Shown: positions 17,683 through 25,122 of the stretch, piece after piece
How the letters are laid out: each line of letters starts with the position of its first letter
Position numbering within the stretch: position 1 is the first letter of the stretch
Assembly (NCBI GenBank): GCA_047637355.1
Contig: JBLIKA010000003.1
Location: forward strand, 1-64,000
DNA: 64,000 nt
Source: Glaciecola sp047637355
GTDB lineage: Bacteria; Pseudomonadota; Gammaproteobacteria; Enterobacterales; Alteromonadaceae
Direction: 5' to 3'
Notes under the pieces: model-generated
The model's input: the letters and a program-made list of their open reading frames with translations, nothing else
What the model was told of the DNA's origin: nothing
Databases searched by the model: none
Translations under genes and position numbers: made by a program

Positions 17683-19025
17683 AGATGTGTCTTTAGTCCA
17701 ACTCGGACCCATTTTTGCCACTGTACGTTTTCTTTATTTTTGAGGCGAATTAAGCTTCTCACTAAAGCCTGTAATTCAACGGCATCTATAATGTAAAAAA
17801 TGATCCAAGCAACTGGTGCAAGTATCAACAGGTTTGCATGAAATCGAGTTTTTGAATCGACAATAATTTGTATTACGATCACTATAGAAATAAAACTAAT
17901 GACAAAAACCAATGGCATATAATCATTAGTATAAAAAGTATAACCATAAAATACAGCTAATAATAAAGCTTCAAACAATAAAGTAAGTTCTGCATAGACA
18001 GCAAGAGGTAACAGCATAAAAGTGAGGTAAGGAGAATGCTTTTTACTGCAACTAAAAAATAAATGTCGATGTTTTATAAAGGTTAACAAACGACCAAATT
18101 TCCATCGTAATCGTTGATTAAATAAGTCTTTAAAATTTGATGGACCTTCAGTATAAACCACTGCGTCAGCGGCGTAGCGAGTCTTATATCCAGCCCCTAA
18201 TATACGCGTAGACATTTCGATGTCTTCAGTAATTATATCTTCATCAAATCCACCTAATTCATCTAACACCTTCTTTTGATAAGCGGCGGCAGCTCCACCA
18301 ATAATATAGACAGAGTTAAATATAGAATCGGCACGTTTAAAGAAAAATCCATATAGATATTCCAGCTGTTGCATTAGCTCTATCGATTTTTTTCTATTAC
18401 CTACAATGACATTTCCAGCAACCGCGCCAACATCTTTATCAGTAAATCGTTTTATGATATTGGTAATCGCCTTGCCTTCCATTACGCTGTCAGCGTCAAT
18501 GGTTATGATGATTTCACCGGTGCAATTTTTCAATCCATAATTCAACGCCTTCGCTTTACCACCATTGGGTAATTCAAAATATTTGACTTGGGCCTTGGCA
18601 GTCGAGTCAGCTTGATAAGTGTTGACATAATCAGTCACTAATTGATGAGTATTATCGGTTGACCCATCATTAATGACGATGACTTCAAGATTTGCATAGT
18701 GGGTTTGCAATACAGATTTGAGTGTTTTTAAAATACCCATCTCTTCATTCCAGGCAGGAATTAGAACAGAAACGGAGTAATCTTTTGGCAGCAAAGATCG
18801 GGATTGCTGATATTTTTCAACCAAAGTGTAAAAGGGAATAGCGACTAACTGAATAATGTATTTAACAATTATTGGTGCCAAAATTAGAAAGATTACCAGC
18901 CTTGCATTTGTGAGTGAATCGGAAGCGATATATTCGGTACTAATCGCCAAATAAAATACGCTGACCGATGCAAAATACAACAGGCATAAAAAGACCAGAC
19001 CGTTAATAGACACTGAAGATTTCAT
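17676..19025 (-). CDS. Family 2 membrane glycosyltransferase (PgaC/hyaluronan-synthase-like)
   Basis: A processive-type GT2 enzyme of about 449 residues with two N-terminal and several C-terminal membrane segments. Active-site blocks are present: VLIPAWNEEM, VIVINDGSTDNT, ITIDADS (DxD), the acceptor TEDIEMSTR and QRLRW (Q/RxxRW). Homologues make poly-N-acetylglucosamine or similar polymers, or glycosylate lipids. I chose the ATG at 19025 (MKSSVSINGLVF), before a natural N-terminal helix; a GTG at 19112 would add 29 residues, and neither start has a convincing Shine-Dalgarno. It reads together with the two lipid-type genes upstream. Confidence 0.88.
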   Translation of the reverse strand: MKSSVSINGLVFLCLLYFASVSVFYLAISTEYIASDSLTNARLVIFLILAPIIVKYIIQLVAIPFYTLVEKYQQSRSLLPKDYSVSVLIPAWNEEMGILKTLKSVLQTHYANLEVIVINDGSTDNTHQLVTDYVNTYQADSTAKAQVKYFELPNGGKAKALNYGLKNCTGEIIITIDADSVMEGKAITNIIKRFTDKDVGAVAGNVIVGNRKKSIELMQQLEYLYGFFFKRADSIFNSVYIIGGAAAAYQKKVLDELGGFDEDIITEDIEMSTRILGAGYKTRYAADAVVYTEGPSNFKDLFNQRLRWKFGRLLTFIKHRHLFFSCSKKHSPYLTFMLLPLAVYAELTLLFEALLLAVFYGYTFYTNDYMPLVFVISFISIVIVIQIIVDSKTRFHANLLILAPVAWIIFYIIDAVELQALVRSLIRLKNKENVQWQKWVRVGLKTHLK

Positions 19026-19130
19026 TGAGTTTTGGATTATTACTTGTTTTGTGGGTAGGGTAATAATTATGCCATTAAATACCAAAATGACAAGTGTTTG
19101 TCTTTTAACCACATGTCCTTGTAGTCTATC

Positions 19131-19727
19131 CTAGATTTTTCGGTCGCTATTCTCTTCATTATATTTTATCGCTTGCATTAATGACCTTACATCGACGTGT
19201 TCGTTTTTAATGATAAGTGTGATTGAAATTTCTTCGATGGCAGCCGCCAAACACACAAATGCTGCAAGTCGAAAGGGCCAGGCAGACAGCTCAGTAAATA
19301 ATAAAATGTATCCGACAACAGTGATAGCAACTGCAATTTTAACTCCCCATGTGTGATAGCTGGTAAAGCGCTGGAACTTAATGAAACCGACAATTACCGG
19401 TACAGTGAAACTTAAAACGATTAATAAAAAGAAAATAACCTCACGCTGTATTATATCGGGCCAGAGTATCCAGGCACAGATAGCGATCGTCGTGTAGATT
19501 ACAAAATCTCCCCAGCTATCAAGGTGTGAACCTAACTGTGTTATCTGATTGAGCGTTCTTGCTAAAAAGCCATCTAACACGTCGGTGAATTCAGCAAATA
19601 GCAATACACCGATAAACCAGTATGGTTGCAGAGTTAACGCAAAATAGAATAATACAGGTGCCATTAAAATCCTCAGGAAGCTAATGGCATTTGGAATATT
19701 AATGATATCTTTGTTGTTAGAGCTCAT
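19131..19727 (-). CDS. CDP-alcohol phosphatidyltransferase family protein
   Basis: A 198-residue integral membrane enzyme. The full family signature D-x2-DG-x2-AR-x8-G-x3-D-x3-D is present: D49, D52-G53, A56-R57, G66, D70 and D74, all on one helix pair. The enzyme transfers a phosphatidyl or similar group from a CDP-alcohol to an alcohol (glycerol phosphate, serine, inositol and so on); the acceptor cannot be told. Six membrane helices are predicted. It sits between a GT2 and a CarS-like gene and is probably cotranscribed with both. Confidence 0.92.
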   Translation of the reverse strand: MSSNNKDIINIPNAISFLRILMAPVLFYFALTLQPYWFIGVLLFAEFTDVLDGFLARTLNQITQLGSHLDSWGDFVIYTTIAICAWILWPDIIQREVIFFLLIVLSFTVPVIVGFIKFQRFTSYHTWGVKIAVAITVVGYILLFTELSAWPFRLAAFVCLAAAIEEISITLIIKNEHVDVRSLMQAIKYNEENSDRKI

Positions 19728-19745
19728 GTCTTTTCCTCAAAATAA

Positions 19746-20231
19746 TTAGTAAGGTCTCTTACGAATGCCCCACTTGTATAGCGTTTGTGAGAGCGCAAGT
19801 TCGATTATGATAAATGCTATAATCACTACTATGAGTGACAATATATCAAGTCCAAAAGTAGCTCTCATCATGACAGCAGGGAATAGTGATTCGGGAACTT
19901 GATCAAGTAATGGGGCCATCGAGCTCGGTTGCATGCCTAGCCTCCGTTTAATAAAACTGGATGCCAGATCACCGAGAACTGCATAAGTGGCAATTAGCAA
20001 ACCTGTTTCTGGCGCATAACCCATTAACCAGGCACATATGGGCGTAACGACGCAGGCACCTAATGCGCCTCGCCAAGTTTTTGAATCGCCTAATATTCGT
20101 CTAGTATCGACAAAGTGTTTTGTGCAATCGATGGGGAAATCATATTTTTTGTTTAACAATACTCGAATTAATATCGGTGTACCGTTTGCGATTATAATCA
20201 ATAAAAGTAGTTGCAATAGTTCAAGGTTCAT
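19746..20231 (-). CDS. CarS-like (CDP-archaeol synthase/CdsA-superfamily) cytidylyltransferase
   Basis: A 161-residue membrane protein. NGTPILIRVLL at the N-terminus, GDSKTWRGALGA near 48, VLGDLASSFIKRRLGM near 85-100 and LLDQVPESLFPAV near 108 match the CarS/DUF46 family, which makes CDP-activated lipids from CTP in archaea. Bacterial members are less well characterised. Its product would be a substrate for the CDP-alcohol phosphatidyltransferase encoded 18 bp downstream. It is divergent from the YbhP-like gene across a 108-bp intergenic region. Confidence 0.82.
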   Translation of the reverse strand: MNLELLQLLLLIIIANGTPILIRVLLNKKYDFPIDCTKHFVDTRRILGDSKTWRGALGACVVTPICAWLMGYAPETGLLIATYAVLGDLASSFIKRRLGMQPSSMAPLLDQVPESLFPAVMMRATFGLDILSLIVVIIAFIIIELALSQTLYKWGIRKRPY

Positions 20232-20339
20232 ATCAAATCTAGGTGATTAATTTAAAACACGAAAGCGGTTTTATTTTGATAAATTGGCGACAACCGTATA
20301 CTTTATACTAATTCAGTAACTCAAAAATTCAAATAGTTT

Positions 20340-21095
20340 ATGTCCAATATTTCTATAAAAGTGCTGACTTACAATATTCACAAGGGCTTTAATACGAGCA
20401 ATCTTCGTTTCATATTGCATGAGATTAAAAACGCCCTAAGAAAAGTTGATGCTGATATCATCTTTCTTCAAGAAATTCAGGGCGATCGTCAGATATCCAA
20501 GAAACGTTTTGATAACTGGCACAATAACAATCAATTAGACTTTCTTGCCGATAAGATCTGGCCTCATCATGCTTATGGAAAAAATGCGATATATAAGGCC
20601 GGTCATCACGGCAATGCTATCTTGAGTAAATACCCGTTTATAGAATGGGAAAATATCGATGTATCTTTTATGCGCTCCGCGAGTCGCAGCCTTCTGTACG
20701 GTGTTATTAAACTGCCGGATAGTGAAAAAAGAATTCATATCGTATGTGTGCATCTTGGCCTGTTCGAACGCGAAAGAGAGCGCCAGATTATAACGTTGAG
20801 TCAACGTATTAATTTAGTTGTACCGCCTGATGAAGCATTGATTATTGCCGGTGACTTTAATGATTGGCGTTCACGTGCCGAGCAGTATCTGTATCGCGAA
20901 CTTAATATTAGTGAGGTTTTCAAAGACAGTTATGGCGCCTATGCCCGGACTTTTCCATCTTGGTTGCCGATGTTATCCATGGATCGTATCTATTATCGTG
21001 GACTTGATATCGTGGCAAGTAAACCATTATACGGTAAGCCATGGAGTCGCTTATCGGATCACGCTCCTTTGTCAGCGGAATTTAAAATCCAGTGA
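20340..21095 (+). CDS. YbhP-like endonuclease/exonuclease/phosphatase (EEP) family protein
   Basis: A 251-residue cytosolic EEP-fold protein closely resembling E. coli YbhP, which sits in the clsB cardiolipin synthase operon. Metal and catalytic blocks are intact: LTYNIHKGFNT at the start, IIFLQEIQGDR near 43, CVHLGLFERER near 138, IIAGDFNDWRSRA near 166-178 and LSDHAPLSAEF at the end. EEP proteins hydrolyse phosphoesters of nucleic acids or lipids; the YbhP-like subgroup and the lipid-type neighbours favour a phospholipid role, as an inference. The next gene overlaps its stop by four bases. Confidence 0.9.
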   Translation: MSNISIKVLTYNIHKGFNTSNLRFILHEIKNALRKVDADIIFLQEIQGDRQISKKRFDNWHNNNQLDFLADKIWPHHAYGKNAIYKAGHHGNAILSKYPFIEWENIDVSFMRSASRSLLYGVIKLPDSEKRIHIVCVHLGLFERERERQIITLSQRINLVVPPDEALIIAGDFNDWRSRAEQYLYRELNISEVFKDSYGAYARTFPSWLPMLSMDRIYYRGLDIVASKPLYGKPWSRLSDHAPLSAEFKIQ

Positions 21096-21529
21096 ATCTT
21101 CAAAATGCAGTCTTTGTATGGAATACGGTAGTTGATTTTTGCATCGAGCATGCCGGACTATTAGTGACTGCATCATTACTAACGGCGGTCTTAACACTTG
21201 CACTTGTGCCCATATTGATCACAAGCATTCCTGCCGATTATTTTATCTGTGAAAAACCGTTGAAGATTAGTAAATACCACCCAATAATTAATTTTCTCTT
21301 AAAAGCGGCCAAGAATTTATTAGGCGCTGTGTTTTTGTGTGTCGGGTTTGTCCTACTATTTTTGCCTGGGCAAGGACTCGTTATGATATTGGCCGGATTA
21401 TTGATTATGAACTACCCGGGAAAGTATGCAATTGAGCGTTGGTTGATTATAAAACTCGGCGCGCTCCCTGCAATGAATGCGCTGCGGATGCGTTATGGTA
21501 AACTGCCATTAATTTCGCCGACATTATAA
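21092..21529 (+). CDS. Small PGPGW-type membrane protein
   Basis: A 145-residue inner-membrane protein with about three hydrophobic segments (near 18-42, 62-85 and 92-110). The core LFLPGQGLVMILAGLLIM resembles the PGPGW family (putative transmembrane proteins of unknown role). Translation starts at a GTG at 21092 that overlaps the stop of the YbhP-like gene, so the two are coupled. The cytosolic C-terminus is basic. Probable partner of the EEP protein in the membrane. Confidence 0.8.
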   Translation: MNLQNAVFVWNTVVDFCIEHAGLLVTASLLTAVLTLALVPILITSIPADYFICEKPLKISKYHPIINFLLKAAKNLLGAVFLCVGFVLLFLPGQGLVMILAGLLIMNYPGKYAIERWLIIKLGALPAMNALRMRYGKLPLISPTL

Positions 21530-21543
21530 CCAGCAGTCTAGAA

Positions 21544-21571
21544 ATAAAAAGCCCGACCAAAATGGCCGGGC
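21544..21571 (-). terminator. Rho-independent terminator of ilvC
   Basis: On the minus strand GCCCGGCC pairs with GGTCGGGC across a short ATTTT loop (21551-21571), with one wobble, followed by a run of T. It lies about 70 bp past the ilvC stop and just past the convergent PGPGW-type gene. Confidence 0.85.
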
Positions 21572-21639
21572 AAAAGGAGCTTATGTAAAGCACCCAACGA
21601 CAGAAAAAGGGATTAAGAAGCTGACTATATAATTCTCGC

Positions 21640-23124
21640 TTACGCAGATTCCACAATTGCTTTCATATCGATCATGTATCCGCGAAGTTTCTCGCCAACG
21701 CTTTCTACGCCATGAGAACGAATTGCATGGTTAACTAATACTAGTTTCTTGTTGTCCACGCCCGTGGAATGATCAGCCAAACCACCACCAATATGTTCTG
21801 CAGTGATTTTTGGCATTAAGTGTTCTTGTAACAACGGGACTGCCGCGTTAGCGAATAGATAGTTTCCGTATTCAGCAGTATCTGAAATAACGACATTCAT
21901 TTCATATAGCCGCTTTCTAGCGATTGTATTAGAGATAAGTGGCGTTTCATGTAACGACTCGTAGTACGCTGATTCAGGTAAAATACCGGCTTCAACCATC
22001 ACATCAAAGGCGAGTTCAACACCCGCTTTAATCATTGCAACTAGCAAAATGCCCTTATCGAAAAATTCTTGGTCTGAAATCTTACCGCTATATATAGGGG
22101 CGTTCTCGAAACCAGATTGACCTGTTTCTTCACGCCACATTAATAAATTAGCGTCGCCATTCGCCCAATCTTCCATCATGGTCGTTGAGAAGTGGCCACT
22201 AATAATATCGTCTTGATGCTTCTCAAATAGAGGGCGCATCAATGTTGTTAATTCAACTGATAATTCGTGAGCAACAATTTTGGCAGGGTTAGACAATCTA
22301 TCCATCATGTTGGTTACGCCGCCGATTTTCAGGGCTTCAGTGATGGCTTCTAATCCATATTGAACCAATGCCCCTGCATAGGCAGGATCGACACCATCAG
22401 CTACCATCTTGTCAAAGGCAAGTATGGCGCCCGCTTGTTGCATACCACATAAAATGGTTTGCTCGCCCATCAAATCTGACTTCACTTCAGCTACAAAAGA
22501 ACTCTCAAGTACGCCCGCTCTATCGCCACCAGTTGCGCTAGCTAACGCTTTCGCTGTTGCCCAACCTTTATTTTCAGGATCATTTTCCGGGTGCACCGCA
22601 ATCAGTGTTGGCACGCCAAATCCACGTTTATATTCTTCCCTAACTTCGGTTCCAGGGCATTTTGGTGCGCACATAACTACAGTAATGTCAGCTCGGATCT
22701 GTTGACCTTCCTCTACTACGTTGAAGCCATGCGAATAGCTAAGTGTTGCGCCTTTTCTCATCAATGGCATAACCGCTTCAACAACGCTTGAATGTTGTTT
22801 ATCAGGCGTTAAGTTATATACTAGGTCTGCGCCTGGGATTAAGTCTTGATAAGTACCAACAGTAAAACCGTTTGATGAAGCTCGAACGAACGAATCACGT
22901 TTTTCATCAATGGCAGCTTGGCGTAATGCATAGCTGATGTTTAAGCCAGAATCGCGCATGTTCAAACCTTGGTTTAAACCCTGTGCGCCGCAGCCTACGA
23001 TGACAATTGAATGACCTTTGAGATAATCACATCCGTCTGCGAATTCGTTTTTGTGCATAAACCGGCACTGACCGAGTTGGTCTAGCTGCTTGCGTAAAGG
23101 TAAAGTGTTAAAGTAATTTGTCAT
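21640..23124 (-). CDS. ilvC: Ketol-acid reductoisomerase (class II, long form)
   Basis: Second enzyme of isoleucine/valine synthesis, NADPH- and Mg-dependent. I chose the ATG at 23124 (MTNYFNTLPLRKQL), which aligns with the E. coli IlvC N-terminus (MANYFNTL); the frame is open 16 codons further up. The protein is about 494 residues, as in the long class II enzymes. The Rossmann motif VGCGAQGLNQG near 45, ISYALRQ near 65 and the repeated C-terminal knotted domain are visible. It is divergent from ilvY, as in enterobacteria. Confidence 0.97.
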   Translation of the reverse strand: MTNYFNTLPLRKQLDQLGQCRFMHKNEFADGCDYLKGHSIVIVGCGAQGLNQGLNMRDSGLNISYALRQAAIDEKRDSFVRASSNGFTVGTYQDLIPGADLVYNLTPDKQHSSVVEAVMPLMRKGATLSYSHGFNVVEEGQQIRADITVVMCAPKCPGTEVREEYKRGFGVPTLIAVHPENDPENKGWATAKALASATGGDRAGVLESSFVAEVKSDLMGEQTILCGMQQAGAILAFDKMVADGVDPAYAGALVQYGLEAITEALKIGGVTNMMDRLSNPAKIVAHELSVELTTLMRPLFEKHQDDIISGHFSTTMMEDWANGDANLLMWREETGQSGFENAPIYSGKISDQEFFDKGILLVAMIKAGVELAFDVMVEAGILPESAYYESLHETPLISNTIARKRLYEMNVVISDTAEYGNYLFANAAVPLLQEHLMPKITAEHIGGGLADHSTGVDNKKLVLVNHAIRSHGVESVGEKLRGYMIDMKAIVESA

Positions 23125-23271
23125 TTTCTGTCCAATAATCTTTTGAATCTGCTTTTCAAGCATCTCACTCAAGTTACACGTAATTAAAAGCTGATTGAGT
23201 GTTTATTTTTGTGTCTGTGACGACATAAATTAATAATAGATAAATATTTTTGTTTTATAAAGTGATATATT

Positions 23272-23288
23272 TGAAACTTAATGTTTCA
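23272..23288. promoter_or_regulatory. Candidate IlvY operator
   Basis: Within the 224-bp ilvC-ilvY divergent region, TGAAAC-N5-GTTTCA forms a LysR-type dyad. The flanks (AGTGATATAT and TAGTGAAATAT) repeat related elements. The position suits autoregulation of ilvY and activation of ilvC by acetolactate/acetohydroxybutyrate, as known for IlvY; binding is inferred only. Confidence 0.5.
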
Positions 23289-23348
23289 TATAGTGAAATA
23301 TTAAATTTAAATGTGCATTGGATTGAGGTTAGCAATAGGCGGTAGAGA

Positions 23349-24212
23349 ATGGAATTAAAGGCCCTACAAATGTTCCGACATCTAGCCAAAAGCTTACATT
23401 TCGGTAAAACGGCTCGAGCAATGTTTGTTTCACCGCCTACTTTGTCGCGCGCCATTAGCCGATTAGAAGATGAATGCGGCGCTGCGCTGTTTGTTCGTAA
23501 TAATCGTAGCGTAAAATTGACCGCTGCTGGGCAACAGTTTTTAGAATTCGCGGAATTGACTTTGAATGCCTGGTTGCAAGTGCGTGCTGACATTGGCCAA
23601 CAGCAAACTCAATTGAGTGGATCCCTTTCGTTATATTGCTCAGTAACTGCAAGTCAAAGTCATTTGCCGAAGTTGCTAGATAAGCTGCAGGCGCAGTATC
23701 CTCAAATTGAACTGAAACTAGATACGGGCGATCATTCCCTTGCTATAGACACCATTGAGCAGCATAAAGCCGATATAGCGATTGCTATTCACACCCCAGA
23801 TTTTCCTGATCACTTATCATTTATACAAATTGATAAAGTCCCTTTAGTCCTGATTGTTCCCAAAACACTTCAGATAGCTAATGTTGATGAGGTGAAGTGG
23901 CACGAGCACAGTGTTGTAATGCCTGCGGGCGGACCATCGAAAAGAACAGTAAACCATTGGTTTGCCGAACATGGTGTAAAACCAAGAGTATATGCCAGCG
24001 TGTCAGGAAACGAAGCTATTGTGAGCATGGTGGCCCTAGGTTTAGGCATTGGTTTTGTTCCGCAAATTGTTTTAGATAATTCGGTAGCTAAAACAAAAGT
24101 TACCAGCATTGATGTAAAAGATATAGAGCCTTACTCCTTAGGTTTGTGTTTTTTGCGCGAACGCGAAAATGAAGCCTTAATGCGGGTAATGATTGATCTT
24201 TTCAAAAGTTAA
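23349..24212 (+). CDS. ilvY: LysR-family activator of ilvC
   Basis: A 287-residue LysR regulator. The N-terminal winged helix-turn-helix (MELKALQMFRHLAKSLHFGKTARAMF... SRAISRLED, residues 1-60) is followed by a co-inducer domain. Strong identity to E. coli IlvY is visible in the HTH. The divergent position next to ilvC matches its known role of activating ilvC in response to acetohydroxy acid substrates. Standard length. Confidence 0.95.
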   Translation: MELKALQMFRHLAKSLHFGKTARAMFVSPPTLSRAISRLEDECGAALFVRNNRSVKLTAAGQQFLEFAELTLNAWLQVRADIGQQQTQLSGSLSLYCSVTASQSHLPKLLDKLQAQYPQIELKLDTGDHSLAIDTIEQHKADIAIAIHTPDFPDHLSFIQIDKVPLVLIVPKTLQIANVDEVKWHEHSVVMPAGGPSKRTVNHWFAEHGVKPRVYASVSGNEAIVSMVALGLGIGFVPQIVLDNSVAKTKVTSIDVKDIEPYSLGLCFLRERENEALMRVMIDLFKS

Positions 24213-24234
24213 TGTATTTAAATGCAAACAAAAA

Positions 24235-24272
24235 GTTAAGCTTACTTGACATTTAAGTAAAGTAAGCTTAAC
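24235..24272. repeat. Perfect 13-bp inverted repeat (first of two)
   Basis: GTTAAGCTTACTT (24235-24247) and its exact reverse complement (24260-24272) are separated by 12 nt. The spacer contains TTAAGTA. It begins about 22 bp after ilvY. No T-run follows, so it does not look like an ordinary terminator. Confidence 0.8.
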
Positions 24273-24273
24273 C

Positions 24274-24307
24274 TGACTATAAGTAAAGGACGCTTTACTT
24301 ATAGTCA
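24274..24307. repeat. Perfect 15-bp inverted repeat (second of two)
   Basis: TGACTATAAGTAAAG (24274-24288) and its exact reverse complement (24293-24307) flank a 4-nt loop (GACG). It abuts the first repeat with a single base between. The submotif TAAGTAAAG recurs in both repeats, as expected for a multi-site operator or a cruciform. It lies about 190 bp upstream of the membrane protein/XRE operon. Confidence 0.8.
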
Positions 24308-24495
24308 AAGAGTTTAATGTAAATTCTTCGGTAATATTTTATTAGATGGCCCTCATGTAAAAGTAATGATTATCAATTTTTGGTATGACGGCTCATTTTG
24401 ATATCAGGTTTCGACAAATATGCAAACAGCTATCTAGCGACATAACGCTTTAGCTCAGCTGGACCGGCATTAGGGTAAACACAAAAGGTAATGAC

Positions 24496-24924
24496 ATGAA
24501 CGATATACAGAGCAAAAAAACGAACAATAGTATTGCCAGCAAATCTAAACAAAACACAAAATCCTTGGCTATTTGGACCGGTGCATGGCTAGTAAGTTTA
24601 GCTCTTGTGGCTTTTGGTCCATTGTTATTATGGGACTATCATCAGGCTATTTCTTTAAGCGCCATTGCCCTTAATGTGTTCATGGGCTACAAGATGATTA
24701 TGGTAAATAAAAAGCATTTGGAAGATTTAGACGAGCTACAGCAACGTATTCATCTGGTCGCAATGGCCTTGTCGTTGGGGGTGAGTATGGTTTTTGGTGC
24801 AGTATATGGTTTGCTAGAATCAATACGCTTAGTTGAATTTCAGCCAAGCCCCTCAGGCGTACTTTTTGTAATGGGTATTTCATATGCCGTGGGTATGGTC
24901 TTGGCCCATAGGAAGTATTCATGA
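24496..24924 (+). CDS. Hypothetical four-helix membrane protein coupled to an XRE regulator
   Basis: A 142-residue protein: a 24-residue polar N-terminus, then four hydrophobic segments (about 26-46, 50-66, 85-105 and 117-136), the second pair preceded by a charged loop (NKKHLEDLDELQQRIH). I do not recognise a named family. It resembles membrane proteins that sit in front of small XRE regulators in many bacteria and overlaps the following XRE gene by four bases (ATGA), so the two proteins are made together. A membrane sensor/regulator pair is plausible. Confidence 0.7.
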   Translation: MNDIQSKKTNNSIASKSKQNTKSLAIWTGAWLVSLALVAFGPLLLWDYHQAISLSAIALNVFMGYKMIMVNKKHLEDLDELQQRIHLVAMALSLGVSMVFGAVYGLLESIRLVEFQPSPSGVLFVMGISYAVGMVLAHRKYS

Positions 24925-25121
24925 AAAATCGGTTTAAAGTACTGAGAGCAGAACGCGATTGGACTCAGGCTGACCTTGCCGCAGAATTGGATGTTTCGCG
25001 ACAGACCATTATTGCAATAGAAAAAGGTAAGTACGATCCTAGTTTGTCTCTTGCATTTAAAGCCGCAAAGCTTTTCGACATGCAGATAGAAGCGATTTTT
25101 CAAGCGCCTCAGAGTACTTAG
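24921..25121 (+). CDS. Small XRE-family helix-turn-helix regulator
   Basis: A 66-residue protein that is almost entirely one HTH domain: RFKVLRAERDWTQADLAAEL, then VSRQTIIAIEKGKYDPSLSL, ending in a leucine-rich tail (KLFDMQIEAIFQ). This is the YozG/SMc-like minimal XRE type, usually a repressor. It ends one base before the convergent comM stop. The paired inverted repeats at 24235-24307 are its most likely operators, by inference. Confidence 0.9.
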   Translation: MKNRFKVLRAERDWTQADLAAELDVSRQTIIAIEKGKYDPSLSLAFKAAKLFDMQIEAIFQAPQST

Positions 25122-25122
25122 T

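Noticed and set aside
24443..24475. tRNA-like D-arm sequence (TTAGCTCAGCTGGA)
   Set aside because: No anticodon arm, T-arm or acceptor stem follows; a chance match in the region before the membrane protein gene.
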